Origin: Bacteroidota bacterium
GTDB lineage: Bacteria; Bacteroidota; Ignavibacteria; Kryptoniales; JAKASW01
Assembly (NCBI GenBank): GCA_021789755.1
Contig: JAJYJD010000019.1
Span: 1-23,766 of the forward strand
Length of the DNA stretch: 23,766 nt
Reading direction: 5' to 3'
Program-made: the position numbers and the translations under genes
Notes under the pieces: generated by a model
The model's input: the letters and a program-made list of their open reading frames with translations, nothing else
Told to the model about the DNA's origin: nothing
Database searches by the model: none
Shown: positions 8,081 to 16,311 of the stretch, piece by piece
How positions within the stretch are numbered: the first letter of the stretch is position 1
How the letters are laid out: each line of letters opens with the position of its first letter

Positions 8081-8119
8081 GAAAAGAAAGAAGGCTTAAC
8101 CGAATGGCTAAGCCTTCTT
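8081..8119 (-). terminator. Intrinsic terminator of the one-domain subunit gene
   Basis: An 11-bp perfect stem, AAGAAGGCTTA (8088-8098) with TAAGCCTTCTT (8109-8119), with two further C-G pairs inside the loop. On the minus strand it is followed by TTTCTTTTC, a U-rich tract. It lies 57 nt after the stop of the one-domain subunit gene and is the clearest terminator in the window. Confidence 0.75.
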
Positions 8120-8175
8120 CAGTCGATTTCATGCCGGATAAGAACTGAGCCACAGGAGGAATGCCTCAGGCTTCA

Positions 8176-8667
8176 CTAATAGGCGATCTGAAGTGTGAAT
8201 GTACCGTTGTAAGTCCCGCTTTGGGCGGAGGCGGAAATGCCGGTCATAGTACCGCCAACCCAGAAGTAATAATCGCCCGTCGTTGCATCAAGAGAGACGC
8301 TCGACCCAAACGTTGTTGCACTAGCCTGCGTGTTGGTATTAAGGCCGACAATGCTGGGCGTGTATACGACCGTAGCACCCGTAACGCTGGGCGATGCGTA
8401 TAAGTAGCTTACAGTAATCGTCCGTCCCGGTTCACCGTTCACGGCAAACTTGCCGGCAGTTTGACCGCTCCCAGGAGTTGCAGGGGTGAGCGTAATCGAG
8501 CCGACGCCGGCATATGTGCTCCCGAAGCTTGCATTTCCGTAGGCCGTAATTGTCAGAGCTTTCAATATGCTCACGTCGACATTAATAAGTTGAGATCCGC
8601 TCATCTGTGCGAACGACGACCCGGCAAGACCAAGAACCATCGCCGCAACTAGCATTGAGTTTTTCAT
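8176..8667 (-). CDS. One-domain DUF4402-like secreted subunit (candidate major subunit)
   Basis: A 163-residue exported protein. The signal peptide is residues 1-21 (M-K-N-S, hydrophobic, S-S-F-A-Q). One beta domain follows, with N-A-S-F-G-S, a Y-Y-F-W-V-G-G signature and the C-terminal strand G-T-Y-N-G-T-F-T-L-Q-I-A-Y, matching both halves of the two-domain subunit at 6967-7902. The frame is open up to 9009, but ATG 8667 has a perfect AGGAGG eight bases upstream and begins the signal peptide, so the longer reading is rejected. It has its own candidate promoter and a strong terminator, which would let it be made in excess over chaperone and usher, as expected of a major pilus or surface-layer subunit. 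That role is inferred from context; no function is established for the family. Confidence 0.8.
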   Translation of the reverse strand: MKNSMLVAAMVLGLAGSSFAQMSGSQLINVDVSILKALTITAYGNASFGSTYAGVGSITLTPATPGSGQTAGKFAVNGEPGRTITVSYLYASPSVTGATVVYTPSIVGLNTNTQASATTFGSSVSLDATTGDYYFWVGGTMTGISASAQSGTYNGTFTLQIAY

Positions 8668-9066
8668 TTCAATCCTCCTGCGAATTGTATTGTTTTGAGA
8701 ATCTCGTTGAACCTCCGGCTTGACGGAGAAACCTTTCAAAGACTTTGTATTGTTGTTGATTGTCATGATCACTGACAATTTGTCAATCAGCGTGCCGCAA
8801 ATTAATGCCCATTTTGCCTTAGAATGTGGCCTGTCTGGAGAGATTAGTGGAACTGAATACAAAAACGTAACATGGCCAGCCATCTTTGTAATACCTCTGA
8901 AAACGCTCTCTTGTGATTCACAACTTGCCACAGAAGCCCTCAGCTTCCAGATTGGGCGCCAATATTGGATGCTTCGCCCCAACCGGCCAGCTGGCACGAG
9001 CCACGACATGCCATATTACTCATTTGAAAGGACTCTTCCGCCCGGAGTCGGCAAAGAATCTCACCT
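8668..9066. other. 399-bp intergenic region between the GH31 gene and the subunit gene
   Basis: No gene is supported here. It contains the AGGAGG ribosome site of the subunit gene, the candidate promoter/operator at 8759-8786, and a weak hairpin GACTC (9031-9035) with GAGTC (9045-9049) followed on the minus strand by CTTTC, which might end the alpha-glucosidase transcript. The part from about 8800 to 9020 holds nothing I can identify. Confidence 0.6.
8759..8786 (-). promoter_or_regulatory. Candidate promoter with overlapping TTGTCA/TGACAA operator
   Basis: On the minus strand TTGACA (8781-8786) and GACAAT (8759-8764) are spaced by 16 nt, a plausible sigma-70 type -35/-10 pair about 95-115 nt upstream of the subunit ATG. 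The same stretch holds three half-sites in alternating orientation: TTGTCA (8760-8765), TGACAA (8773-8778) and TTGTCA (8780-8785), the last two forming a perfect 13-bp palindrome. A repressor there would cover the promoter. The repeats are seen; the regulation is inferred. Confidence 0.45.
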
Positions 9067-11472
9067 TTACTTTAGGTGTATTGTGGTAATCGAGAGATTG
9101 AACGGGAAGGTGGCCTGCATTAGTCCCTGCCGGGGATGCGAGATCACGCCGATCACTCTCTGCCCGTCACGCGTCACAGCAATAGCGCTGGTAAAGGAAT
9201 TGGAGCCTGTCACAGCCAGTTGCACCGCCAATTCCTTATAGCCGGGCGTGTACCCGCCAGATGCGCTAAACTCGAATTTCCCGGCGGTGCCGTCACTTTT
9301 GAACGTCGCACCGAGACTTAAGAAGTCACCGTCCCGATATGCAAGAGAGTGCCCGTCGTCAAAATATGCATCGCCTGCCGCCGATTCTCGACCATAGACC
9401 CGCAGAAACAATGTGTCTGCCTGCTCACTTGTAGATTGAATCAGACTCTGTGTGAAGAGGATCGTTCCTTCCTTCACGAACACCGGCGTCTCACCGAGCG
9501 GCGCGACAACCTCGTGCCATCCTTGCGGAATCTCCAGCCCGTCATAAATGCTTGCCCAATTGCCTGGTGGTAGATACACGCCTCTTTTAACGACGCCTGA
9601 ATCCAGAACGGGAGCGACTAGAAGTTTGCTCCCGAACAGAAACTCATTCGAGATCTTATAGGCTTCAGTGTCTTCAGGAAAATCCAGGTAAAGCGGTCTG
9701 ACTATCGGGAGCCCGCTCTCATGGGCGTTCCTGAAAGCCGTGTAAACCTCAGGCATCATCTTGTATCTCCTGTCGATTATCCGTCGGTTTATGGCGGTAA
9801 ATTCCGGACCGAAAGCCCAGGGCTCGCGGGGCTTGGAATCTTTGACGCTGTGTGTCCTGAAGAAAGGTGTGAACGTTCCAAGTTCCAGCCATCGAGTGAA
9901 CAATTCCGCGCTTGGGTTCCCGACAAATCCTCCGACGTCGCTTCCTACAAACGGCTGGCCGCTGACGCCGATATTGAGATACATTGCGAGGGCGAGTTTA
10001 AGATGGGCGAAGCTCGCAAAATTGTCGCCCGTCCACATTGCGGCATAACGCTGCCCGCCGGCGTAATTCGCACGGGTCAGGACAAACGGCCGCTTGTCCG
10101 GCTCGAGCTTCTCAAGCCCTTCACGGGTTGCGCGGGCCATCTGCATCCCATAGGCATTATGGACTTCGTAATGCATCGCGGTACCGTCATCGAGCACGTG
10201 CACCGCATCGAGCGGGAAAGTCTTGTTGGGGGTATTGAACACACTGGGCTCGTTCATATCATTCCAGAAACCATCCACGCCGAACCTCAGAAGCGACTTG
10301 TATTGCTCGCCCCACCACTGTCTCGTCTTCTTGTTGAAGAAATCCGGGAACACGCAATCGCCGGGCCATACCCTGCCGACGAAATATTTCCCGTTCGGCA
10401 TTTTGACGAAGACGTCTTTTTTCACACCGCTGTCGTAGACTCCATATCCTTTGTCTTCCTTTATCCCAGGATCGATGATGGTGACGACCTTGAATCCCTT
10501 GTCGTGGAGTGTATCGAGCATGCTCACCGGCGTCGGGAAATTCTTCGGGCTCCAGGTGAAGCACCTGTAACCGTCCATATAGTCGATATCAAGATATATG
10601 ACGTCACATGGAATTTTATTCTTTCGGAATCCACGGGCTAAGTCAAGTACTTCGGATTCAGGATAGTAACTCCACCTCGACTGCTGGTATCCCAGCGACC
10701 AGATCGGGGGCATATGCATCTTGCCGGTTAGATCTGCAAGTTTTTTCACTACGTCCGCCGCATTCTTGCCCGTGATAATGTAGAGCTCAAGAGCACCGGC
10801 CCTTGCGCTGTATATCAGATTGTCGGGGAGCGTCGCACCGACGTCGAAGTTTGACTTTGATGTATTGTCAAAGAAGAGCCCGTACGCGCCGCTTGAGTCG
10901 GCCTTCAGCAGAAACGGAACCGATTCGTAGAGCGGATCGAACTTCACGCCGTACGCCGGGAAATCGGAGTTCCACATCGTCCATCGGCTGCCGTACCTGT
11001 TGTACGGAAGCGTTTTCTCACCTAGCCCGTAAAAATTCCTCGCCCCGTGAAAGTCGAACTTTGCCGTCAATCCGGTATCGCTGAACTCAATGGAGTCGAG
11101 ATCGAGCAGGTCTGCTCCGTCCTTTGAATGAAAACTGAGGCTCATCGATTCGGGGGAGTACCGGATCGAACCGTCCGGGAAATTGACCACTATTTTCTCC
11201 CTGGTCACATCCATAACCCGGTCAGGCAGTTTCCCGGGAGATTCGACGACCGCGAATGACTTCCTCGCTTCATCGCCGCGCTCGAGCGTGAAATGAAGGA
11301 TCCCCGGCTTGAAGATCTGGAGCATCGCCTTTCCGGATTCGTAGTTCGCAATCACTTGGTACTGCGCTTCTTTTACATTAGACAACTTGCCCAGTGCTTC
11401 CATTTTGTCCGTTCTATTATTGTTGAATCCCATTTGGCTGCCGATCAGGAGAATCAAGCCGAATATAAGCAT
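9067..11472 (-). CDS. Glycoside hydrolase family 31 alpha-glucosidase
   Basis: An 801-residue GH31 enzyme that releases glucose from the non-reducing end of alpha-glucosides (maltose, malto-oligosaccharides) by a retaining mechanism; some members act on xylosides. The catalytic nucleophile is Asp405 in G-F-W-N-D-M-N-E-P and the acid/base is Asp483 in W-T-G-D-N-F-A-S-F. The usual N-terminal beta domain is present (F-Y-G-L-G-E-K-T near residue 147), as are the barrel motif D-I-D-Y-M-D-G and C-terminal beta domains. The N-terminus (M-L-I-F-G-L-I-L-L-I-G-S) is hydrophobic but has no basic residues and no clear cleavage site, so export is uncertain. The ATG lies 1 nt past the aspS stop, with AAGGTGA inside the end of aspS as ribosome site, pointing to translational coupling. 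The exact substrate cannot be read from sequence. Confidence 0.92.
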   Translation of the reverse strand: MLIFGLILLIGSQMGFNNNRTDKMEALGKLSNVKEAQYQVIANYESGKAMLQIFKPGILHFTLERGDEARKSFAVVESPGKLPDRVMDVTREKIVVNFPDGSIRYSPESMSLSFHSKDGADLLDLDSIEFSDTGLTAKFDFHGARNFYGLGEKTLPYNRYGSRWTMWNSDFPAYGVKFDPLYESVPFLLKADSSGAYGLFFDNTSKSNFDVGATLPDNLIYSARAGALELYIITGKNAADVVKKLADLTGKMHMPPIWSLGYQQSRWSYYPESEVLDLARGFRKNKIPCDVIYLDIDYMDGYRCFTWSPKNFPTPVSMLDTLHDKGFKVVTIIDPGIKEDKGYGVYDSGVKKDVFVKMPNGKYFVGRVWPGDCVFPDFFNKKTRQWWGEQYKSLLRFGVDGFWNDMNEPSVFNTPNKTFPLDAVHVLDDGTAMHYEVHNAYGMQMARATREGLEKLEPDKRPFVLTRANYAGGQRYAAMWTGDNFASFAHLKLALAMYLNIGVSGQPFVGSDVGGFVGNPSAELFTRWLELGTFTPFFRTHSVKDSKPREPWAFGPEFTAINRRIIDRRYKMMPEVYTAFRNAHESGLPIVRPLYLDFPEDTEAYKISNEFLFGSKLLVAPVLDSGVVKRGVYLPPGNWASIYDGLEIPQGWHEVVAPLGETPVFVKEGTILFTQSLIQSTSEQADTLFLRVYGRESAAGDAYFDDGHSLAYRDGDFLSLGATFKSDGTAGKFEFSASGGYTPGYKELAVQLAVTGSNSFTSAIAVTRDGQRVIGVISHPRQGLMQATFPFNLSITTIHLK

Positions 11473-11473
11473 A

Positions 11474-13300
11474 TCAGATCACCTTCAGGTGAAGTTCCAT
11501 TAACTGTTCCCGGCTGACCTCGTTCGGCGCCTCGTCCATCAGGGACATCGCGCTGCTTGTCTTGGGGAACGCAATGACGTCTCGAATCGATTTACTTCCG
11601 GTAAAAAGCATTACCAGCCTGTCGAAGCCGAAGGCGATGCCGCCGTGAGGAGGGGCGCCGTACTTGAAAGCTTCCAGGAGAAATCCGAATTTCTTCTGCG
11701 CCTCATCTTCGGAGATGCCGAGACAGTTGAACATCTTTTGCTGCAGGCCGGGTTGAAAGATCCTTATGCTCCCGCCCGCGATTTCGTTCCCATTCCAGAC
11801 AAGGTCGTAAGCCCTTGCGTGGACGCTCCCGATCGGATTGTCGCTTGCCCATCTTTTCTTCGTCTTCTGCTCAGCCAGGCCTTCGTCGATTATTGCGACA
11901 TCTTCGTCCTTCGGGGATGTAAACGGATGATGCATCGCGGCAAATCTTCTCTCATCGTCAGACCACTCGAACAAAGGGAATTCCGTGACCCAGAGAAGCG
12001 AGTCCTTGTCTTGATCGACCAGGCTGAATCTCTTCGCGAGCTCGAGGCGGAACAGGCCTAATGTCCCGAATATTTGTTTTGCGGGCTGAGTGACGACAAG
12101 TATCAAATCGCCCGTCTGAGTCGAGAATTTTGCCCGCAAGCCATTCAGCTGTTCATTAGAAAAGTATTTCGCGGTCGGGGAATCGAGTGAGTCCGCCCCG
12201 ACCTTGAAGTAGACCAGTCCGGCGGCGCCGCAGGACTTGGCGAGTTCCGTCAGTTCGTCAACCTGCTTCCTGCTGACTCCGGCCTGCCCCTTCAAATTCA
12301 TTCCGCAGATCAGGTTTCCGGCCTCGATGCCGGATTCAAACACTTTAAACTGGGATCCTTTCAGGAGTTCCGTGACGTTCTCTATCTCGAGTCCAAAACG
12401 GAGATCGGGCTTGTCGCTGCCGTACCTCGTCATCGCTTCCTCGTAACTCATCCGGGGAAGAGGCGTTGTTATGTCGACCCCTTTAACTTCCTTGAAGAGT
12501 GTCTTCACCAGTCCCTCCGCCATTCGGTAAATATCTTCCTCCAGCACAAAAGACATCTCTATGTCGATCTGGGTGAATTCAGGCTGGCGGTCCGCGCGAA
12601 GGTCTTCGTCGCGAAAACACTTCACGATCTGGAAGTACCTGTCATAGCCGGCCACCATCAGGATCTGTTTGTAAGTTTGAGGCGACTGTGGGAGGGCGTA
12701 GAACTTGCCGTGGTGGATGCGACTCGGGACGAGGTAATCACGCGCACCTTCCGGCGTGCTTTTCATGAGAAATGGTGTCTCAATCTCCAGAAAACCAAGC
12801 GAGTCCAGATACCGTCGGACTGTCTGTGCCATCCTGTGCCTCACCTGCAGATTGCTCTGCATCTGGTGGCGTCTCAGGTCGAGATAGCGGTACTTCAGCC
12901 GCAGTTCTTCACTCGTATCGATGACATCTTCGATGGGAAAAGGCGGTGTCTCGGCCTCGTTGAGAATCAGGAGGTCGTCTCCCAGCACTTCCACTTCACC
13001 GGTGGGCATACTCTTGTTTTCAGTGCCGTCCGGCCGCCGTTCCACTTTCCCAACGGCGGCTATCACGTCCTCATTCCTCAGTTGCTTTGCGATTTGGTAA
13101 ACGGCCTGGTTGTGTTGTGGAGCGAACACAACCTGTGTTTTTCCGTAGCGGTCGCGGAGGTCGATGAAAATCATCCCGCCAAGGTCGCGCCTCCCGTCGA
13201 CCCAGCCGTTAAGAGTGACTACCTCGTTGATATCCTTCGCTCTAAGCTCGCCGCAAGTATGAGTTCTCTTCTTTCCGCGTAAAGACACTGTCTCAGACAT
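11474..13300 (-). CDS. aspS: Aspartyl-tRNA synthetase
   Basis: Class II aminoacyl-tRNA synthetase that charges tRNA-Asp; 608 residues, the normal bacterial length. An OB-fold anticodon-binding domain is at the N-terminus (G-W-V-D-G-R-R-D-L-G-G near 32-42), motif 2 is F-R-D-E-D-L-R-A-D-R-Q-P-E-F at about 229-242, the bacterial insertion (GAD) domain follows, and motif 3 is G-I-A-F-G-F-D-R-L at about 554-562. Whether it also charges tRNA-Asn cannot be decided here. A good promoter lies about 40 nt upstream, so it can be expressed apart from mutL. The alpha-glucosidase gene starts 1 nt after its stop. Confidence 0.96.
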   Translation of the reverse strand: MSETVSLRGKKRTHTCGELRAKDINEVVTLNGWVDGRRDLGGMIFIDLRDRYGKTQVVFAPQHNQAVYQIAKQLRNEDVIAAVGKVERRPDGTENKSMPTGEVEVLGDDLLILNEAETPPFPIEDVIDTSEELRLKYRYLDLRRHQMQSNLQVRHRMAQTVRRYLDSLGFLEIETPFLMKSTPEGARDYLVPSRIHHGKFYALPQSPQTYKQILMVAGYDRYFQIVKCFRDEDLRADRQPEFTQIDIEMSFVLEEDIYRMAEGLVKTLFKEVKGVDITTPLPRMSYEEAMTRYGSDKPDLRFGLEIENVTELLKGSQFKVFESGIEAGNLICGMNLKGQAGVSRKQVDELTELAKSCGAAGLVYFKVGADSLDSPTAKYFSNEQLNGLRAKFSTQTGDLILVVTQPAKQIFGTLGLFRLELAKRFSLVDQDKDSLLWVTEFPLFEWSDDERRFAAMHHPFTSPKDEDVAIIDEGLAEQKTKKRWASDNPIGSVHARAYDLVWNGNEIAGGSIRIFQPGLQQKMFNCLGISEDEAQKKFGFLLEAFKYGAPPHGGIAFGFDRLVMLFTGSKSIRDVIAFPKTSSAMSLMDEAPNEVSREQLMELHLKVI

Positions 13301-13339
13301 ATTCTACATCAGCTCATTAATTGGGAAATGGTGAATTTT

Positions 13340-13368
13340 AATATAAGTAAGGGGAAAAAAAGTTGCAA
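13340..13368 (-). promoter_or_regulatory. Candidate sigma-70 type promoter of aspS
   Basis: On the minus strand TTGCAA (13363-13368) and TATATT (13340-13345) are spaced by exactly 17 nt, about 40 nt upstream of the aspS ATG. The match to TTGACA/TATAAT is 4 of 6 and 5 of 6. Confidence 0.5.
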
Positions 13369-13413
13369 AATCGCGGATTTCGGCGTACCGGCTCACTTCC
13401 AGAAAATCACATG

Positions 13414-13456
13414 TACCTTGCTAAGGTAGATCCGACCGTAAGTACCTTCGCAAGGT
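13414..13456. repeat. Pair of ACCTT-n3-AAGGT palindromes upstream of aspS
   Basis: Two near-identical short palindromes lie in the 209-bp mutL-aspS gap: TACCTT (13414-13419)/AAGGTA (13423-13428) and ACCTT (13444-13448)/AAGGT (13452-13456), each with a 3-nt centre. Their starts are 30 bp apart, about three helical turns, so they would face the same side of the DNA. They sit upstream of the aspS promoter and have no U-tract, so a paired protein-binding site is more likely than a terminator. Confidence 0.45.
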
Positions 13457-13509
13457 TCTCTGCGGGATATATATAGGCCCCACTGATTTCGGGGAGAAAT
13501 AAGCGGAGC

Positions 13510-15297
13510 TCAGATCCTTCCGAATTTCTTGTCGAGTTCCAGGAGCGGGATCTTGACGAGTACAGGCCGGCCATGAGGACAAACATACGGCACTTCGGCC
13601 TCGAAGAGCTGATCGATGAGTGACTCCATCTCTTCTATAGTAAGGTAGTCTCCCGCCTTCACTGCGGCTTTGCAGGCGTATGTCTTGCAGAGCTTCTCAC
13701 GGGGAGTAAGGCGAAGATCGTTGTCGCGTTTGTAATCCTCGATGATCTCCGTAAGGATCGTACTCTCTCTCCCGGGTTTGAGATCGACCGGCACACCGTC
13801 CAGCACAACGGTCGACCCGCTGAAAATCTTTATGCTGAAGCCCATCAGGTTGAGGTCGGGCAGCGTTTCCTCGACAATCGTGAGGTCGGCAGGGTCCAGG
13901 TTCAGGCTGATGGGAAAGAGGAGCTGCTGAGTGTTCTGACCCTGCTCGGCGAATCTCTTCAGTGTTCTTTCATATATCACCCGCTCGTGTGCAGCATGCT
14001 GATCGATGACCAGGAGACCCGTAGAAATCTGAGAGATTATATACTTGTTGTGCAGCTGGTAGATGATGTCGCCGCTGTCTTCCATAGATCCGCCTTCCAT
14101 TTCGGCGGATTCTCCGGGGGCGGTCCTGTTTTGAGGAAACCTCAATGAAAAAAGCGGATCGACCGCATCTGCTATGCGCTCGTCCTCGATGTATCGCTGG
14201 GAAGGTTTCGAGTTGAACGTCACGGGAACGATGCCTCCGCGGGACGATTCGGTCGTGGTACGGCTGACGAACCTTGCGCCGTCCGGAGCGATTCCCATTT
14301 CAGGCACGAGGTCGCTCTTGACGAGAGCACTCCTCGTCGCCGAGCGGATCGCTCCGTATATACTTCTCTCGTCTCTGAATTTGACCTCCAGTTTCGCGGG
14401 ATGCACATTGACATCGACCTCATTCGCCGGCATTTCGATGAATATCGCGAAGAACGGGAAATCGCCTTTGTCGATGAGATTTTCATAAGCCGAGAACGCC
14501 GCGTGGTTTATCGCTTTGCTGATCACATATCTCTTGTTGAGAAAGAGGAACTGTTCGCCGCGGGTACGCTTCGTGTATTCCGGCTTGCCGAGGAATCCGC
14601 TGACCTTCAAATGATCGTAATCTTCCTCGAAGGCGACCAGCGAATCGGTGAATCGTTCACCGAATATCTCGTCCAGCCTTTCGCGAACGGTAGCCGACTT
14701 TGCGCGCAGGACCGTTTCATCTCCCGAATGCAGGGTGAAGAAGATTTCCGGAAATGCGATGGCGTATCTGGAAACCGTCTGGTATATATGGCGAAACTCG
14801 GTCGGGTTCGCTTTCATGAAGTTCCTTCTCCCCGGCGTGTTGTAGAAAAGGTTCTTCACGATGATCGTCGTTCCGTTAGCGTGGGACGTCCGGGAAACTT
14901 CTTCCTGACGTCCTCCCTCGAGACGCAGATAAACCGCGGCATCCTCGTCCGCAGTCTTCGTTTTCAATTCAACCTGAGATACGGCAGCGATAGAATAGAG
15001 CGCTTCCCCGCGGAATCCAAGCGTCGACACGTTCTCCAGGTCCTGGTACGTCTCTATTTTGCTCGTCGCATGACGCCCGAACGCGAGCAGGGCGTCTTCC
15101 TCGGTCATGCCGGCACCGTCGTCGGTAACCCTGATGAAGCTCTTTCCGGCATCCTTCACTTCGATGTCGATCGCCTCCGCCCCAGCGTCGATCGAGTTCT
15201 CGATCAGCTCTTTCACAACGGACTCCGGTCGCTGGACAACTTCACCGGCGGCGATCTTACTTGCTATTTCTTCAGAGAGTATTTTGATTTTTGCCAT
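13510..15297 (-). CDS. mutL: DNA mismatch repair protein MutL with endonuclease motif
   Basis: A 595-residue MutL that links MutS mismatch recognition to strand incision. The N-terminal GHKL ATPase carries E-L-I-E-N-S-I-D-A-G (30-39), D-D-G-A-G-M (59-64) and G-F-R-G-E-A-L (94-100). The C-terminal dimerisation domain has the metal-dependent nicking motif D-Q-H-A-A-H-E-R-V-I-Y-E (432-443), A-C-K-A-A (about 541), C-P-H-G-R-P (about 573) and a final F-G-R-I, so this is the self-nicking MutL type of bacteria that lack MutH. Its ATG shares one base with the ftsY stop (TAATG), implying translational coupling. Confidence 0.96.
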   Translation of the reverse strand: MAKIKILSEEIASKIAAGEVVQRPESVVKELIENSIDAGAEAIDIEVKDAGKSFIRVTDDGAGMTEEDALLAFGRHATSKIETYQDLENVSTLGFRGEALYSIAAVSQVELKTKTADEDAAVYLRLEGGRQEEVSRTSHANGTTIIVKNLFYNTPGRRNFMKANPTEFRHIYQTVSRYAIAFPEIFFTLHSGDETVLRAKSATVRERLDEIFGERFTDSLVAFEEDYDHLKVSGFLGKPEYTKRTRGEQFLFLNKRYVISKAINHAAFSAYENLIDKGDFPFFAIFIEMPANEVDVNVHPAKLEVKFRDERSIYGAIRSATRSALVKSDLVPEMGIAPDGARFVSRTTTESSRGGIVPVTFNSKPSQRYIEDERIADAVDPLFSLRFPQNRTAPGESAEMEGGSMEDSGDIIYQLHNKYIISQISTGLLVIDQHAAHERVIYERTLKRFAEQGQNTQQLLFPISLNLDPADLTIVEETLPDLNLMGFSIKIFSGSTVVLDGVPVDLKPGRESTILTEIIEDYKRDNDLRLTPREKLCKTYACKAAVKAGDYLTIEEMESLIDQLFEAEVPYVCPHGRPVLVKIPLLELDKKFGRI

Positions 15298-16262
15298 TAA
15301 GCTCCCTTTGCTGGGGATCCCTGGACGTCATTTTCCTCTTCGGCCTCAGAAAACAACGCATCGACAAACATATTCCGATCGAAAGGCTGCAGGTCGTCTA
15401 TTCCTTCGCCGACGCCGATATATTTCACGGGTAATTTAAGCTCCTGGCTGATAGCAATCACAATTCCCCCTTTGGCAGTACCGTCCAGTTTCGTCAGCAC
15501 AATTCCGGTGACGCCCGCCGCTTCCAGGAACATTCGCGCCTGCACAAGCCCGTTCTGGCCGGTGACCGCATCGAGAACGAGATACACTTCGTGTGGTGCA
15601 CCGGGGACGACTTTCCCGATTACTCTTGCAATTTTCTTGAGTTCTTCCATCAGGTTCGTCCTGGTATGAAGCCTGCCGGCCGTGTCGATCAGGACGACGT
15701 CGATTCCCCGGGCCTTTGCCGCGCTCACGGCGTCGTAGGCTACTGCGCCGGGATCTGTCCCCGGTTCCTGCTGAATTATCTCCACTCCGGCCCTGTCGGC
15801 CCAGATTTTCAGCTGTTCGTTCGCCGCGGCGCGGAAAGTGTCCGCAGCCGCAATCAACACTCTCTTCCCTTCGCTCCTGAAATTATACGACAGCTTTCCG
15901 ACGGTCGTTGTCTTACCCGCGCCGTTCACGCCCACGACCATAATAACGCGGGGCTTTTCGGGAACGGGTCCGGTCCCGTCAGGGTCGATCAAATATTTTG
16001 CTACCTCCTCCTTGAGAAGGTCCTTCAGCATCGCGGAATCCTCATACCCTTCTGCCTTCACGCGGGCTCTTATGTCCGCGACAATTTTTCCCGTGGCATC
16101 AAAGCCGATGTCGCCGGACAGCAATGTCTCCTCAATCTCGTCGATGAGCTCGTCGTCGATTCTCGTCTTCCTCGATATGACTTTCGTGATCCTGTCGGAG
16201 AACGTCGAGCGTGTCCTTGACAGCCCGTCTCTGACTTTCCTGAACCGATCGAGCAATCCCAT
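15297..16262 (-). CDS. ftsY: Signal recognition particle receptor FtsY
   Basis: SRP receptor GTPase that docks SRP-ribosome complexes at the inner membrane for cotranslational insertion; 321 residues. The N domain is at 1-90, the G domain follows with P-loop G-V-N-G-A-G-K-T-T (111-119), D-T-F-R-A-A-A (141-147), D-T-A-G-R (193-197), T-K-L-D-G (257-261) and G-V-G-E (283-286). It lacks the long acidic A domain of enterobacterial FtsY, as is common outside that group. A five-codon upstream reading frame (ATG at 16279, stop TAA overlapping the ftsY ATG) lies directly before the gene; its use is unproven. pgsA ends 49 nt upstream and mutL overlaps by one base downstream. Confidence 0.96.
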   Translation of the reverse strand: MGLLDRFRKVRDGLSRTRSTFSDRITKVISRKTRIDDELIDEIEETLLSGDIGFDATGKIVADIRARVKAEGYEDSAMLKDLLKEEVAKYLIDPDGTGPVPEKPRVIMVVGVNGAGKTTTVGKLSYNFRSEGKRVLIAAADTFRAAANEQLKIWADRAGVEIIQQEPGTDPGAVAYDAVSAAKARGIDVVLIDTAGRLHTRTNLMEELKKIARVIGKVVPGAPHEVYLVLDAVTGQNGLVQARMFLEAAGVTGIVLTKLDGTAKGGIVIAISQELKLPVKYIGVGEGIDDLQPFDRNMFVDALFSEAEEENDVQGSPAKGA

Positions 16263-16311
16263 TAACAGACAAATCCCATTTTAAACCGCAAGTTGGATCC
16301 GTTGATGAACA

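Noticed and set aside
7899..8153. 84-codon minus-strand open frame upstream of the two-domain subunit
   Set aside because: It runs through the strong terminator hairpin, overlaps the subunit start and has no recognisable domain.
8668..9009. N-terminal extension of the one-domain subunit to an ATG at 9009
   Set aside because: The signal peptide begins at 8667 right after a perfect AGGAGG; the extension has no ribosome site and contains the promoter candidate.
13301..13509. T-box leader before aspS
   Set aside because: No AGGGTGGNACCGCG-like T-box core and no specifier stem; only short palindromes and a promoter.
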